DNA of 64,000 nt, from assembly GCF_030409315.1 (NCBI RefSeq), contig NZ_JAUFPS010000028.1, positions 124,001 through 188,000 of the forward strand, given 5' to 3'. Below are positions 44,375 through 52,617 of the stretch, piece after piece (the first letter of the stretch is position 1; each line of letters opens with the position of its first letter). The DNA comes from Mucilaginibacter flavus. Lineage in GTDB: Bacteria > Bacteroidota > Bacteroidia > Sphingobacteriales > Sphingobacteriaceae. The notes under the pieces were generated by a model. It saw only the letters and a list, made by a program, of their open reading frames with translations, was not told the origin of the DNA and made no database searches. The position numbers and the translations under genes were made by a program.

Positions 44375-47300
44375 CTATGCTTTTATTAATTGTTGTTGCA
44401 ATACTTCTTCTAACAACCGCTTTACTTCGGGCCTGCATGATCCGCAGCCTGTGCCGGCACCGGTTTGGCTGCAAACATCGGCCAGTTGGGTACAGCCACT
44501 TGCTACTTTATTGCGGATATTATCGGCACCTACGTTATTGCAGCTGCATACCAGTTTACCTAAAACGGGTTCGGCGGTTTTGCCGCTGCGGAGTAGTTTA
44601 AGGCGCTTATCGCTCAATTCAGTTTTGTTGGCAATCAGTTCTCTAAATTCCTGGAACTCGCCTTTATCGCCAATTAAAATGGTGCCTACCAGCTTATCCT
44701 GGTGTATAATGCATTTTTTATAATAGCGTTTGGCTTTATCTATAAATACAATTTCTTCATAGTCCTTATCATTCGGGCAATCGGATAAACCGATGCTGCA
44801 CAAATCAAAACCATGAATTTTAATGATGTTCATGAACAGGCTGCCCTTGTAATAGCTGGCAATATCTCCGTTCATATAACCGGCAACTACGGCGGCCTGT
44901 TGCTCGGCGGCAGCAGTTATGCCATATAGCGTGCCGTTAAATTCGGCAATTTCGCCAATAGCGTATATGTTAGGGTCGCTGGTGAGCAGGCGTTCGTTTA
45001 CTATTACGCCGCGTTTAATATCCAGGCCGCAATCTTTGGCAATCTCCAGGTTGGGGGTGGTGCCAATAGCCAGGATCATGGCGTCGCAGTTAATTTTGCG
45101 TCCGCTTTTAAGGCCAATGCCGGTAAGTTTACTGCGCCCGTAAAACAGCTGCACTTCATCATCATAAAAAATATCACAGCCCTGGTCAACCATTTCTTCA
45201 TGTAGTAACCTGCTGCCCAATTCATCCAACTGCCGGTTTAAAAACCTCGATGTACGCTGAATAATGGTGATGGTAATCCCAATTTCCCGCAGGGAAGCAG
45301 CCATCTCTAAACCTAACAAGCCGCCGCCCACAATAACTACATGGCCGTTTTTGGGGACGTGCTTTTTAAAGTTATCGGCATCGTTGCGGCTGCGCATACT
45401 AAAAATGCCGGGTAAGGTTGGTACGTTTTTAGGGATAGCCGCCCTGCTGCCGGTTGCCAGCAACAATACATCATAGTAGGTTTTTACCCCCCGGCTATCC
45501 AAAACGTATTTGTTGGCACGGTCTATTTTTTCGATGCTTACACCGCGTAGCAGTCTTATTTTAAATTCGGGCTCTTCTTCGTCGGTCATTTTTACCAGTT
45601 GCTCCCACCGCTGCTCGCCGCTAATGTAATCGGGCAGCATTACGCGGTTGTAAAAAGGATGGTCTTCCTTACTGAAAATGGTGATCTCATCGTCTTTATT
45701 CAGCTCCCGGTACGAGCGTACAAAGCCGTGCGCGCCGGCCCCGGCACCAACAACTACAATGCGTTGAAAAGGCTTTTTATATTTTTGAACGCTTACCGCG
45801 CAATACTTAAAATCGGGTTCTTTTGAAATCGGGTCAACCGCATCATTGGTAACATTATTAATGCGGTGCATATCATTATTGAGAATTTTGCCCCAATGCA
45901 TCGGTACAAAAACAACACCCTGCTTAATTTGCTCGGTAATTTTTGCTTTAACATGTACCTCGCCCCTGCGAGAGGTAATGATGGTAACATCGCCTTCCTT
46001 AATTTGCAGGTTTTCGGCATCAATAGGATTGATCTCCATAAACGACTGCTTAATGTGCTGGTTAAGCTTATTTACCTTACCGGTTTTGCTCATGGTATGC
46101 CATTGATCGCGGATGCGGCCAGTGGTGAGGATAAAGGGGTAATCATTATCCGTTGTTTCGCTGGTATGCGCATCAGGTACGGCGCTTATTTTGGCGTTAC
46201 CGGTTTGGGTATAAAATTGTTTATCTGTAAACAAGCGCGGCGTGCCTATGGTTGCATTACGCTTTTTATAGGGCCATTGTACTGAGCCTTGCTGCTTGAT
46301 AATGTCATAGCTTAAGCCGCTAATGTCGATATTGGTTTTGGCGGTAAGCTTAGCGTGTTCGGTATAAATTTCGGCAGGGTTTTTAAAGTCGAACCCTTTA
46401 TAACCCATTTTTTGTGCAAAGCGACAAATGATCTCGCTATCTGGGATGGCTTCGCCCGGTGCATCTAATATTTTGGCCAGGTAACTGATGCGCCTTTCAG
46501 AATTGGTCATGGTACCTTCCTTTTCGGCCCAGGCGGCAGCAGGCAAAATTACATCGGCGTAGGCTAAGGTTTCGGGCTTGTTGCTTATTTCCTGTACTAC
46601 CACAAACTTTGCTTTTTTCAAAGCTTCTTCGGCCAGGCGCACATTGGGCAGGCTGATTAGCGGGTTGGTACACATAATCCAGATGGCTTTAAGCCGGCCA
46701 TCATTTAAGGCCTCAAACATTTCTGTAGCGGTAAGACCCGGTTTGGCGGCTATTTCTGTTCCGCCCCAAAACTTTTGTACCTCGGCCCGGTGATCGGGAT
46801 TGCCCAGGTTGCGATGCGCGGGTAACAGGTTAGCCAGGCCACCTACTTCGCGCCCGCCCATGGCATTGGGCTGCCCGGTTAATGACAGCGGACCAGCACC
46901 TGGTTTGCCAATATTGCCGGTTATTAAATTGAGATTTATCAGGCTCAGGTTTTTGTTTACCCCAACAGAACTCTGGTTAAGCCCCATCGTCCACATGGAA
47001 ATAAAGCCTTTAGCCTCGCCAATGTATTTGGCGGCAAGGCGGATGTTGATTTCACTTACGCCACAAATGGCCGATGCCTGCGCCAGCGTACGCTCAAATA
47101 CCAGTTTGCTGTACTGCTCAAACCCATCGGCATGGTTGGTTACAAAATCAATATCTATATCGCCGTTCTCTATCAATACCCTGCCTATTGCATGGTTTAG
47201 CGTAATGTCGGTACCAGGGTTTAATTGCAGGTGCAAATCGGCATTGCTGCAGGTATCGGTAACCCTTGGGTCAACCACAATAATTTTCGTATCGGGGTTG

Positions 47301-47890
47301 GCGGCTTTGTGGGCTTCCACCCGTCGCCATAAAATGGGGTGACACCAGGCGGGATTGGCCCCGGTAACATAAAAACAATCAGCCAGTTCAATATCATCGT
47401 AGCAAAGGGGTACAGTATCTTCGCCTAAAGCGATTTTATAGGCGGCAACCGCGCTGCTCATGCACAGGCGCGAATTGGTGTCAATATTATTGCTGCCGAT
47501 AAAGCCCTTCATCAGCTTATTTACCACATAATATTCTTCGGTAAGGCACTGGCCCGATGCGTAAAACGCCACCGAATCTGGTCCGTATTTTTTGATAAAA
47601 GTTTTAAAAACGGCCGCTGTGCGCTCCAACGCGTTGTCCCAGCTTACCCTTTGCAGGGGCATGCTTTTGTTGTAGCGCATTTGGGGGTACAGCAGCCTGT
47701 CTGTTTTGTCATTAGCGGTGTAGTGCAGGTTAAGCCCTTTACTGCACAGCATTCCTTTATTTACGGGATAGTCTTTATTACCCTCAAGCGTAATACTGCC
47801 GTTCTTTTCTTTATTAAGTACCACGCCGCAACCCACCCCGCAATAGCAGCAGGTACTTTTTAATGTATTTTGAGAACGTTTGTTAGCCAT
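44375..47890 (-). CDS. Assimilatory nitrate reductase fused to NirB-like flavin/BFD module
   Basis: A 1171-residue cytosolic enzyme, reading from MANKRSQ (47890). Residues 1-700 are a molybdopterin oxidoreductase of the NasA/NarB type, with a 4Fe-4S site at C14, C17, C21 and C49. Around residue 706 a second enzyme begins: an FAD/NAD(P)H oxidoreductase (QRIVVVGAGAGAHGF, VVIVGGGLLGLEMAASL, ILAIGTTPN) as in NirB. A BFD-like 2Fe-2S domain ends the protein (VCSCNNVGADN to GAGTGCGSCRPEV, about 1115-1165). One chain could thus take electrons from NAD(P)H to nitrate. Upstream codons to 47905 belong to a repeat and were excluded. Confidence 0.92.
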   Translation of the reverse strand: MANKRSQNTLKSTCCYCGVGCGVVLNKEKNGSITLEGNKDYPVNKGMLCSKGLNLHYTANDKTDRLLYPQMRYNKSMPLQRVSWDNALERTAAVFKTFIKKYGPDSVAFYASGQCLTEEYYVVNKLMKGFIGSNNIDTNSRLCMSSAVAAYKIALGEDTVPLCYDDIELADCFYVTGANPAWCHPILWRRVEAHKAANPDTKIIVVDPRVTDTCSNADLHLQLNPGTDITLNHAIGRVLIENGDIDIDFVTNHADGFEQYSKLVFERTLAQASAICGVSEINIRLAAKYIGEAKGFISMWTMGLNQSSVGVNKNLSLINLNLITGNIGKPGAGPLSLTGQPNAMGGREVGGLANLLPAHRNLGNPDHRAEVQKFWGGTEIAAKPGLTATEMFEALNDGRLKAIWIMCTNPLISLPNVRLAEEALKKAKFVVVQEISNKPETLAYADVILPAAAWAEKEGTMTNSERRISYLAKILDAPGEAIPDSEIICRFAQKMGYKGFDFKNPAEIYTEHAKLTAKTNIDISGLSYDIIKQQGSVQWPYKKRNATIGTPRLFTDKQFYTQTGNAKISAVPDAHTSETTDNDYPFILTTGRIRDQWHTMSKTGKVNKLNQHIKQSFMEINPIDAENLQIKEGDVTIITSRRGEVHVKAKITEQIKQGVVFVPMHWGKILNNDMHRINNVTNDAVDPISKEPDFKYCAVSVQKYKKPFQRIVVVGAGAGAHGFVRSYRELNKDDEITIFSKEDHPFYNRVMLPDYISGEQRWEQLVKMTDEEEPEFKIRLLRGVSIEKIDRANKYVLDSRGVKTYYDVLLLATGSRAAIPKNVPTLPGIFSMRSRNDADNFKKHVPKNGHVVIVGGGLLGLEMAASLREIGITITIIQRTSRFLNRQLDELGSRLLHEEMVDQGCDIFYDDEVQLFYGRSKLTGIGLKSGRKINCDAMILAIGTTPNLEIAKDCGLDIKRGVIVNERLLTSDPNIYAIGEIAEFNGTLYGITAAAEQQAAVVAGYMNGDIASYYKGSLFMNIIKIHGFDLCSIGLSDCPNDKDYEEIVFIDKAKRYYKKCIIHQDKLVGTILIGDKGEFQEFRELIANKTELSDKRLKLLRSGKTAEPVLGKLVCSCNNVGADNIRNKVASGCTQLADVCSQTGAGTGCGSCRPEVKRLLEEVLQQQLIKA

Positions 47891-47894
47891 TGTT

Positions 47895-48017
47895 AAGAGC
47901 CTCACCTAAATCCTCTCCAAAGGAGAGGACTTTGAATTGCTTGTTTGATTTGTACATTTGAATAACCACCATGCTAATCAGAACCCTCTCCTTTGGAGAG
48001 GGCAGGGTGAGGCTCTT
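47895..48017. repeat. Palindromic repeat, family B, copy 2 (within the nitrate operon)
   Basis: Arms AAGAGCCTCACC (47895-47906) and GGTGAGGCTCTT (48006-48017) are perfect complements and enclose the internal palindromes CTCTCCAAAGGAGAG and CTCTCCTTTGGAGAG. The element fills the gap between the transporter stop, which it overlaps by two bases, and the nitrate reductase start. Confidence 0.88.
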
Positions 48018-49299
48018 ATGCCAACACCAAGTCTTCTGCCTCTTTAGCTTCTGCCTGTTTTTGAAAACGGGTTATCAGTACAATCATAGAAACCACCATT
48101 ACGGTTATACCTATATAGGTAAATGCCTGTACATAAGTAATACTGCTTGATTTAAACAGGAAGCCAAACAGCATGCCGCCAAGGTTACCACCGGCACCTA
48201 CAATACCGCTTACCATGCCCACATTTTTACTGTTGATGAATGGTACAATGCCATAAGTTGCGCCATTTGACATTTTTAAGAACAGCGCGAATGATAACAT
48301 AGAGATAATGGCCGCTGTTAAGTTGCCCGATTGCGCGAACAGGATAAGTCCTGCACCCTCTAACAGCAGTACGCCGGCGAGTAACAAGCCTTTACCACGC
48401 ATACCAAATTTTGCACCAACTTTATCAGATACAATGCCGCCCAACGCCCGGGCAAAAAGGTTCATGAAACCAAATATGCCTGCCCAAAAACCGGCAGAAC
48501 TTTGGGATAGGTGAAACGTATCAACAAAGTGTAACGAGGCCACGTTATCAAAGGTAATTTCCATGCCAAAACACATGGCATAGGCCATGGTTAGGGCCCA
48601 AACGCGCCAGTCGGCCAATATGGTCCAATCGGTTTTGGATGGGTTGGTTTTGGCGTAACCTACTTCGTCGTAGTTGCCATTGGGCGTGTCTTTAGTAAAT
48701 TTCCAGTACACCAAAGCAATTATCAGCATCAATGTTCCCGGTACAATCATGGCGTAGCGCCAGGCTTCGGCTTTGGTAAAACCGGCGCCTACTATGGCAG
48801 CAAATATTAAGGGCATCACCATATTGGTTACACCGCCGCCCAGGTTACCCCAGCCGCCGGTTACCGCGTTTGCAGTACCCTTTATATTAGGCGCAAACAT
48901 CATAGAGGTATGGAACTGGGTAATTACAAACGATGAACCAATCACGCCAATAGCCAGGCGAAAAAGTAAAAACGAAGTGTAATCATGGGCCAGCCCAACT
49001 AAAAACACGGGCAATGAACCTACCAGCAGTAACCTAACCGCCGTTTTGCGCGGCCCCCAGGTATCGCAAAGTTTACCTATAATAAGGCGGGCAATAATGG
49101 TTGCCGCTACCGATGCGATAATGGTATTCCCTACCTGTGCTTTGGTTAAATGCAGTTCGGCGCGAATGGTTGGCATCAATGGCGCCAGGCCAAACCAGCC
49201 AAAAAAGCACACAAAAAACATAAGCCAGGTAATGTGGAACGTACGCATCTGCACGCCCTTTATTGAAAATATGTTGAGTTTAGTAAGTTGTTTTTCCAT
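48016..49299 (-). CDS. MFS nitrate/nitrite transporter (NarK/NasA type)
   Basis: A 427-residue, 12-helix major facilitator of the nitrate-nitrite porter family. It carries the family glycine signatures GGWGNLGGGVTN and GAGGNLGGMLFG and the N-terminal WFGLAPLMPTIRAEL. The position upstream of the nitrate reductase in the operon supports nitrate uptake over nitrite export. A family B repeat separates it from the reductase. Hydrophobic helices run through the whole chain, with no soluble extension. Confidence 0.94.
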   Translation of the reverse strand: MEKQLTKLNIFSIKGVQMRTFHITWLMFFVCFFGWFGLAPLMPTIRAELHLTKAQVGNTIIASVAATIIARLIIGKLCDTWGPRKTAVRLLLVGSLPVFLVGLAHDYTSFLLFRLAIGVIGSSFVITQFHTSMMFAPNIKGTANAVTGGWGNLGGGVTNMVMPLIFAAIVGAGFTKAEAWRYAMIVPGTLMLIIALVYWKFTKDTPNGNYDEVGYAKTNPSKTDWTILADWRVWALTMAYAMCFGMEITFDNVASLHFVDTFHLSQSSAGFWAGIFGFMNLFARALGGIVSDKVGAKFGMRGKGLLLAGVLLLEGAGLILFAQSGNLTAAIISMLSFALFLKMSNGATYGIVPFINSKNVGMVSGIVGAGGNLGGMLFGFLFKSSSITYVQAFTYIGITVMVVSMIVLITRFQKQAEAKEAEDLVLA

Positions 49300-49319
49300 C
49301 TTTTTAGCATAATACTAAA

Positions 49320-49416
49320 AGCTCAAAGCCTAAGGCCGAAAGCTTAAAGCTTTTTGTTTCTACATTGATTTATTTAGCGTTTTTAGCTTTGGGCCTTAAG
49401 CCTTCTGCTTTAAGCT
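49320..49416. repeat. Imperfect palindromic repeat (family D), single copy here
   Basis: Left arm around GCTCAAAGCCTAAGGCCGAA (from 49320) and right arm around GGGCCTTAAGCCTTCTGC (to 49416) pair over most positions, about three quarters by eye. It fills the gap between the porin stop and the transporter start, so the transcript would fold here. Confidence 0.65.
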
Positions 49417-49422
49417 CCCGTA

Positions 49423-50964
49423 TTATTTATTCAAAAACTCGGGTTTGATGTTAAGTTGCAGGTATGCCCACACCGGGTGAAGCTTATTGGCTCCCGGGGT
49501 TAAACCTTTGGCATATTCCATACTGTGGGTTGCCGCCATGTATGATAAACCCAGCTCAACCATAGTAAATTTGTTTAGCTTATAGTTGTTGGTTAAATCA
49601 AACTCTGTACCCAGGTATTTGTCAATAGCTTGCCCGTCGGTCCCCTTTTGATCTTTGGCCAGCAGAAAATAGTGATTGCTTAGCTCGGTGCTAAACCGTT
49701 TATTATCTGATTGGTATTTGATTTTGAGGTATGGGTTGCTCAGTCCGCCGGTTGGCGATCCGCTGGCGGCATAAAAATAATCCATCAGCCCCCAAAATTT
49801 GTGCGGTGTGCCATACAGGGGATCAAACCTGTGGTTGGTTTTTGAGGTTGATAACGCGTCATTGCCTGAAAGGTAGTCCCAGCCAGCTGTATAGCCCCAG
49901 TTTTTACCTTTATATAATAAGGCCGCGGTATAGGTGTAGGCGCTCAGATCGAGCCCGTCCCTGTCGTGGCCGCCCTGGTAGTAAAAACCACCATTAATGC
50001 CCCATTGGTCTTTATCGCCAAAGGTGGGATTTACCAATAAGCCGGTGGTATACCTGGTGTTTACGCCGGGCTGGTTAAAATGCCTGCCATAAATGTAGCC
50101 TTCATCGGTGCCCGATACATTTTTTACCGAATCGAGTTTGTATTTGCCAAATTGATCCGTTAGGAACAGGCCGGTAATCTTTGTTTTGTCGATCTTTTTA
50201 GCAAAGTATAAATACTGCAGCGATTTATAGTTTTGAGTTAAGCCGTTGGTGCTTGGCGGGTTTAAAAATGCCGGGCTGCCTGTTTTTGAACTGATGCCGG
50301 CCGCGTTAATAAGCGGAATAAAGCCTGCTGGAGTATTGGCAAGGTTGCCTTTACTATCTTTAACGGTAGCAGGCACGTTTGCGGGTGTATAATAAGTGCC
50401 ATTATAATTAATGGCGTCTGAACTTTGGTTAAACGCGAAACCAAGATCAACCTGCCAGCCAGATTGAATTAGTTTAAGTACGATAGCGTCATGACGGCGA
50501 CCTTGCTGAATCCAGTCGGTTGCGCCAAGCAGGCGTTCGTCGTCGTAGCTTATTTCCTGCCTGCCTGCTTTGATAGCAAAATAATCTACCGGGGATGATT
50601 TGAAAGAAGTATCTTTTTTGTTTGATAAGATGAGTTCGGCCCAGGCTTCGTGCACGCCCAAACGGTTGCCATCGTTAACGGTGATGGTTGATGCATCCTG
50701 GCCCCAAAGCCTTACATCCTGTACTGCGGCCTGAAAAATAAGCCTGCTGCTTTTGTAATTAAAGGTAAGCCTCGTTCGTTGCGATACAAAGGCGGCATTT
50801 TTGTTACCTATTGGTTCTAAAGTTCCATAACCATCACGTAGTTCGCCCCTGGTTTTCAGCTGACCTGTTACAGATAGCTGTGCCGAGGCGCTGTAAGAAA
50901 CAAAACATGATATAATTAATAGAATTTTGCCAATAGTGTATTGATTACATACATTTTTGTACAT
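49423..50964 (-). CDS. Outer-membrane porin, alginate-export family, in the nitrate operon
   Basis: A 513-residue secreted beta-barrel protein. A signal peptide ends near YSASAQ. The alginate_exp-like pattern follows: LKTRGELRDGYG, QRTRLTFNYKSSRLIFQAAVQDVRLWGQ, VHEAWAELIL, IKAGRQEISYDDERLLG and TDWIQQGRRHDAIVLKL. Related barrels in nitrate clusters of Bacteroidota are annotated only as alginate export, yet there are no alginate genes here. As first gene of the operon encoding the nitrate transporter and reductase, it is more likely a nitrate-permeable outer-membrane channel. That is inferred from position. Confidence 0.88.
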   Translation of the reverse strand: MYKNVCNQYTIGKILLIISCFVSYSASAQLSVTGQLKTRGELRDGYGTLEPIGNKNAAFVSQRTRLTFNYKSSRLIFQAAVQDVRLWGQDASTITVNDGNRLGVHEAWAELILSNKKDTSFKSSPVDYFAIKAGRQEISYDDERLLGATDWIQQGRRHDAIVLKLIQSGWQVDLGFAFNQSSDAINYNGTYYTPANVPATVKDSKGNLANTPAGFIPLINAAGISSKTGSPAFLNPPSTNGLTQNYKSLQYLYFAKKIDKTKITGLFLTDQFGKYKLDSVKNVSGTDEGYIYGRHFNQPGVNTRYTTGLLVNPTFGDKDQWGINGGFYYQGGHDRDGLDLSAYTYTAALLYKGKNWGYTAGWDYLSGNDALSTSKTNHRFDPLYGTPHKFWGLMDYFYAASGSPTGGLSNPYLKIKYQSDNKRFSTELSNHYFLLAKDQKGTDGQAIDKYLGTEFDLTNNYKLNKFTMVELGLSYMAATHSMEYAKGLTPGANKLHPVWAYLQLNIKPEFLNK

Positions 50965-51405
50965 TTGAGTTGGTTTTTTATTTGTTAAAGCGATTAAAAA
51001 CTGTTTAACCCTGTCTGGGAATGCGACCTCCCGGCAGGGCTTTTTTTATATATTCTTGATTCTCACCATAGGCGGTTTCTTTTTTAAGTTATCCAAGTGT
51101 TTAATTACCATAAATATAGTTTATTTAATGGTAATTTTTAAATAATTGAATTTTAAAGTTTATTTTTATGATTAAAATCATAAAAATGTTTGATTTTTAA
51201 CAAAAATTTAAATTTATACCTCTTGAAAATTGCCAAAATGTATTTTTGATAATTTTTGATGTGATAAAAAATGAATATTTTGCAATAAAATCTGTTTTGT
51301 ATTGAAGTAAATTGAAAAATAAGATCGAAAAATCAATTTATTACGTATAAAATGTAATTGTTAGCGGATTTTTTAAGTTAAATGACAAAACTGACCTCGT
51401 AAAAA
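50965..51405. other. Divergent regulatory region of the nitrate operon and Crp/Fnr gene
   Basis: About 440 bases of very AT-rich sequence between two divergent starts. It contains the hairpin at 51009-51047 and should carry both promoters and the operator of the Crp/Fnr protein. I could not find a convincing FNR-type palindrome (TTGAT-N4-ATCAA) or TAnnTTTG box in it. Confidence 0.5.
51009..51047 (+). terminator. Orphan terminator-like hairpin in the nitrate regulatory region
   Basis: CCCTG (51009-51013) pairs with CAGGG (51035-51039), and GGGA with TCCC inside, followed by a run of seven Ts on the plus strand. No plus-strand gene precedes it. It may end a small leader RNA or be part of the minus-strand leader of the porin gene. 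Confidence 0.55.
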
Positions 51406-52101
51406 ATGAAAAAAAATACCCAGTGTGATAATAACACTTGTTTTTTGTGTAAAAGTTGTATTAAGGAGTGGCTGCCAGCCGTTGTAGCCAACAAAAAAAA
51501 CTATAATGTTAAAAAAGGACAGGTTATTTTTAGTGAAGGCGACCCTGTTACCGGAATTTACTTTGTTTACGAAGGCAATGTTAAGGTTCATAAAAAATGG
51601 GGGCCCGATAAAGAGCTGATTATTCGTTTTGCCAATAAAGGGGCCATTTTTGGACACAGGGTTTTAGGTAAACACGCTACGCATTATCCAATTTCGGCAA
51701 CAGCGCTTGAAGCCGGCACTATTTGCTATATAGATATGGAGTTTTTTGAAGCTACCATGAAAGTAAATCCCCAGTTTACCTATGAATTGATGCTGTTTTT
51801 TGCAGATGAACTACAGGAGGCCGAAAAGAAAATGCGTAACCTGGCGCACATGCCGGTTAAGGGTAGGGTAGCCTATGCGCTTTTAACTTTAAAAGATCAG
51901 TTTGGCATCAACCCCGAAGGGCATATTGATATTGAGCTTACCCGGCAGGACCTGGCTTCATTTGCCGGCGCAACCTACGAAACCGTTTTTAGGGTAGTTA
52001 ACGAACTGATACAGGAAACCACCATCACTACCAACGGCAAAAAGATTTGCATTGTTGATAACAGCAAGCTGTTGGCTTTAACAGAGGATACCGCTGCCTA
52101 A
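51406..52101 (+). CDS. Crp/Fnr-family regulator with four N-terminal cysteines
   Basis: A 231-residue regulator. A cyclic-nucleotide-binding-like domain (about 30-145, FSEGDPVTGIYFVYEGNVKVHK) is followed by a Crp-type winged helix (about 150-220, RQDLASFAGATYETVFRVVNEL). The N-terminus carries C7, C12, C15 and C18 in QCDNNTCFLCKSC, a cluster that could bind Fe-S or another metal as in FNR-like oxygen or NO sensors. It is divergent from the nitrate operon and is its most likely regulator. Typical cAMP contacts are not evident. Confidence 0.92.
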   Translation: MKKNTQCDNNTCFLCKSCIKEWLPAVVANKKNYNVKKGQVIFSEGDPVTGIYFVYEGNVKVHKKWGPDKELIIRFANKGAIFGHRVLGKHATHYPISATALEAGTICYIDMEFFEATMKVNPQFTYELMLFFADELQEAEKKMRNLAHMPVKGRVAYALLTLKDQFGINPEGHIDIELTRQDLASFAGATYETVFRVVNELIQETTITTNGKKICIVDNSKLLALTEDTAA

Positions 52102-52110
52102 CAGCCAATC

Positions 52111-52617
52111 TTATTTAGCAAAAACTATTTTCAGCGTGGTTACCTGTTTAATGCATCGGGCCGGTCTTTTTTCGTCCTGTACAATAACTCTGAAGGGGCC
52201 ATCTGCGGGGGCAAGGGGTTTGCCGTCTATGGTGTCGGCCAGTATAATGGCTCTGTCGGTATAGGCTTTATCTAACTCGGGTAAAGCAAAAACAACCTGG
52301 TAACCGTCGCTTGCTTCAACTAACAGGTATTTGGTTAGGTTTTCGCCTTTAAGGTCGTTACCCATGGTGGCACCTGCCTTTGTCAAAATGTCTGATAAAA
52401 TAACGCCGCTGTAGGTATGGTCTTTGCCGTCGCGGTCTTTCCTGATTACGATGGTTTGTTTGTACTGCTGTAAATCGGCCTCTGTAATACTTAGCGGATT
52501 GGCAACCTCGCCGGTTACTTTTACTACGGCTGTTTTATCAGTGGTTTGCGCGTTTGCCGATGGGCTGATCATGAAGCATGATAAACTTAAGGCCAGGATA
52601 AAATATAATTTTTTCAT
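52111..52617 (-). CDS. Small secreted protein with sulfite-oxidase-like molybdopterin fold
   Basis: A 168-residue secreted protein (signal ending near SANAQ). The body matches the Oxidored_molyb domain of sulfite-oxidase relatives: VKVTGEVANPLSITEADLQQY, TYSGVILSDILTKAG, LLVEASDGYQVVFALPEL and GPFRVIVQDEKRPARCIKQV. At this length, and without clear cofactor ligands, it may not bind molybdopterin. Its start overlaps the stop of the cytochrome c peroxidase (52614-52617), so the two are coupled. It ends the nirBD operon. Confidence 0.85.
   Translation of the reverse strand: MKKLYFILALSLSCFMISPSANAQTTDKTAVVKVTGEVANPLSITEADLQQYKQTIVIRKDRDGKDHTYSGVILSDILTKAGATMGNDLKGENLTKYLLVEASDGYQVVFALPELDKAYTDRAIILADTIDGKPLAPADGPFRVIVQDEKRPARCIKQVTTLKIVFAK

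Noticed and set aside
44371..44601. Plus-strand open frame of 76 codons opposite the nitrate reductase
   Set aside because: It is a shadow of the BFD domain coding sequence, with cysteine/arginine-rich nonsense composition.
47891..47905. Upstream start for the nitrate reductase
   Set aside because: Those five codons overlap a family B repeat; MANKRSQ fits the family and the Cys spacing.
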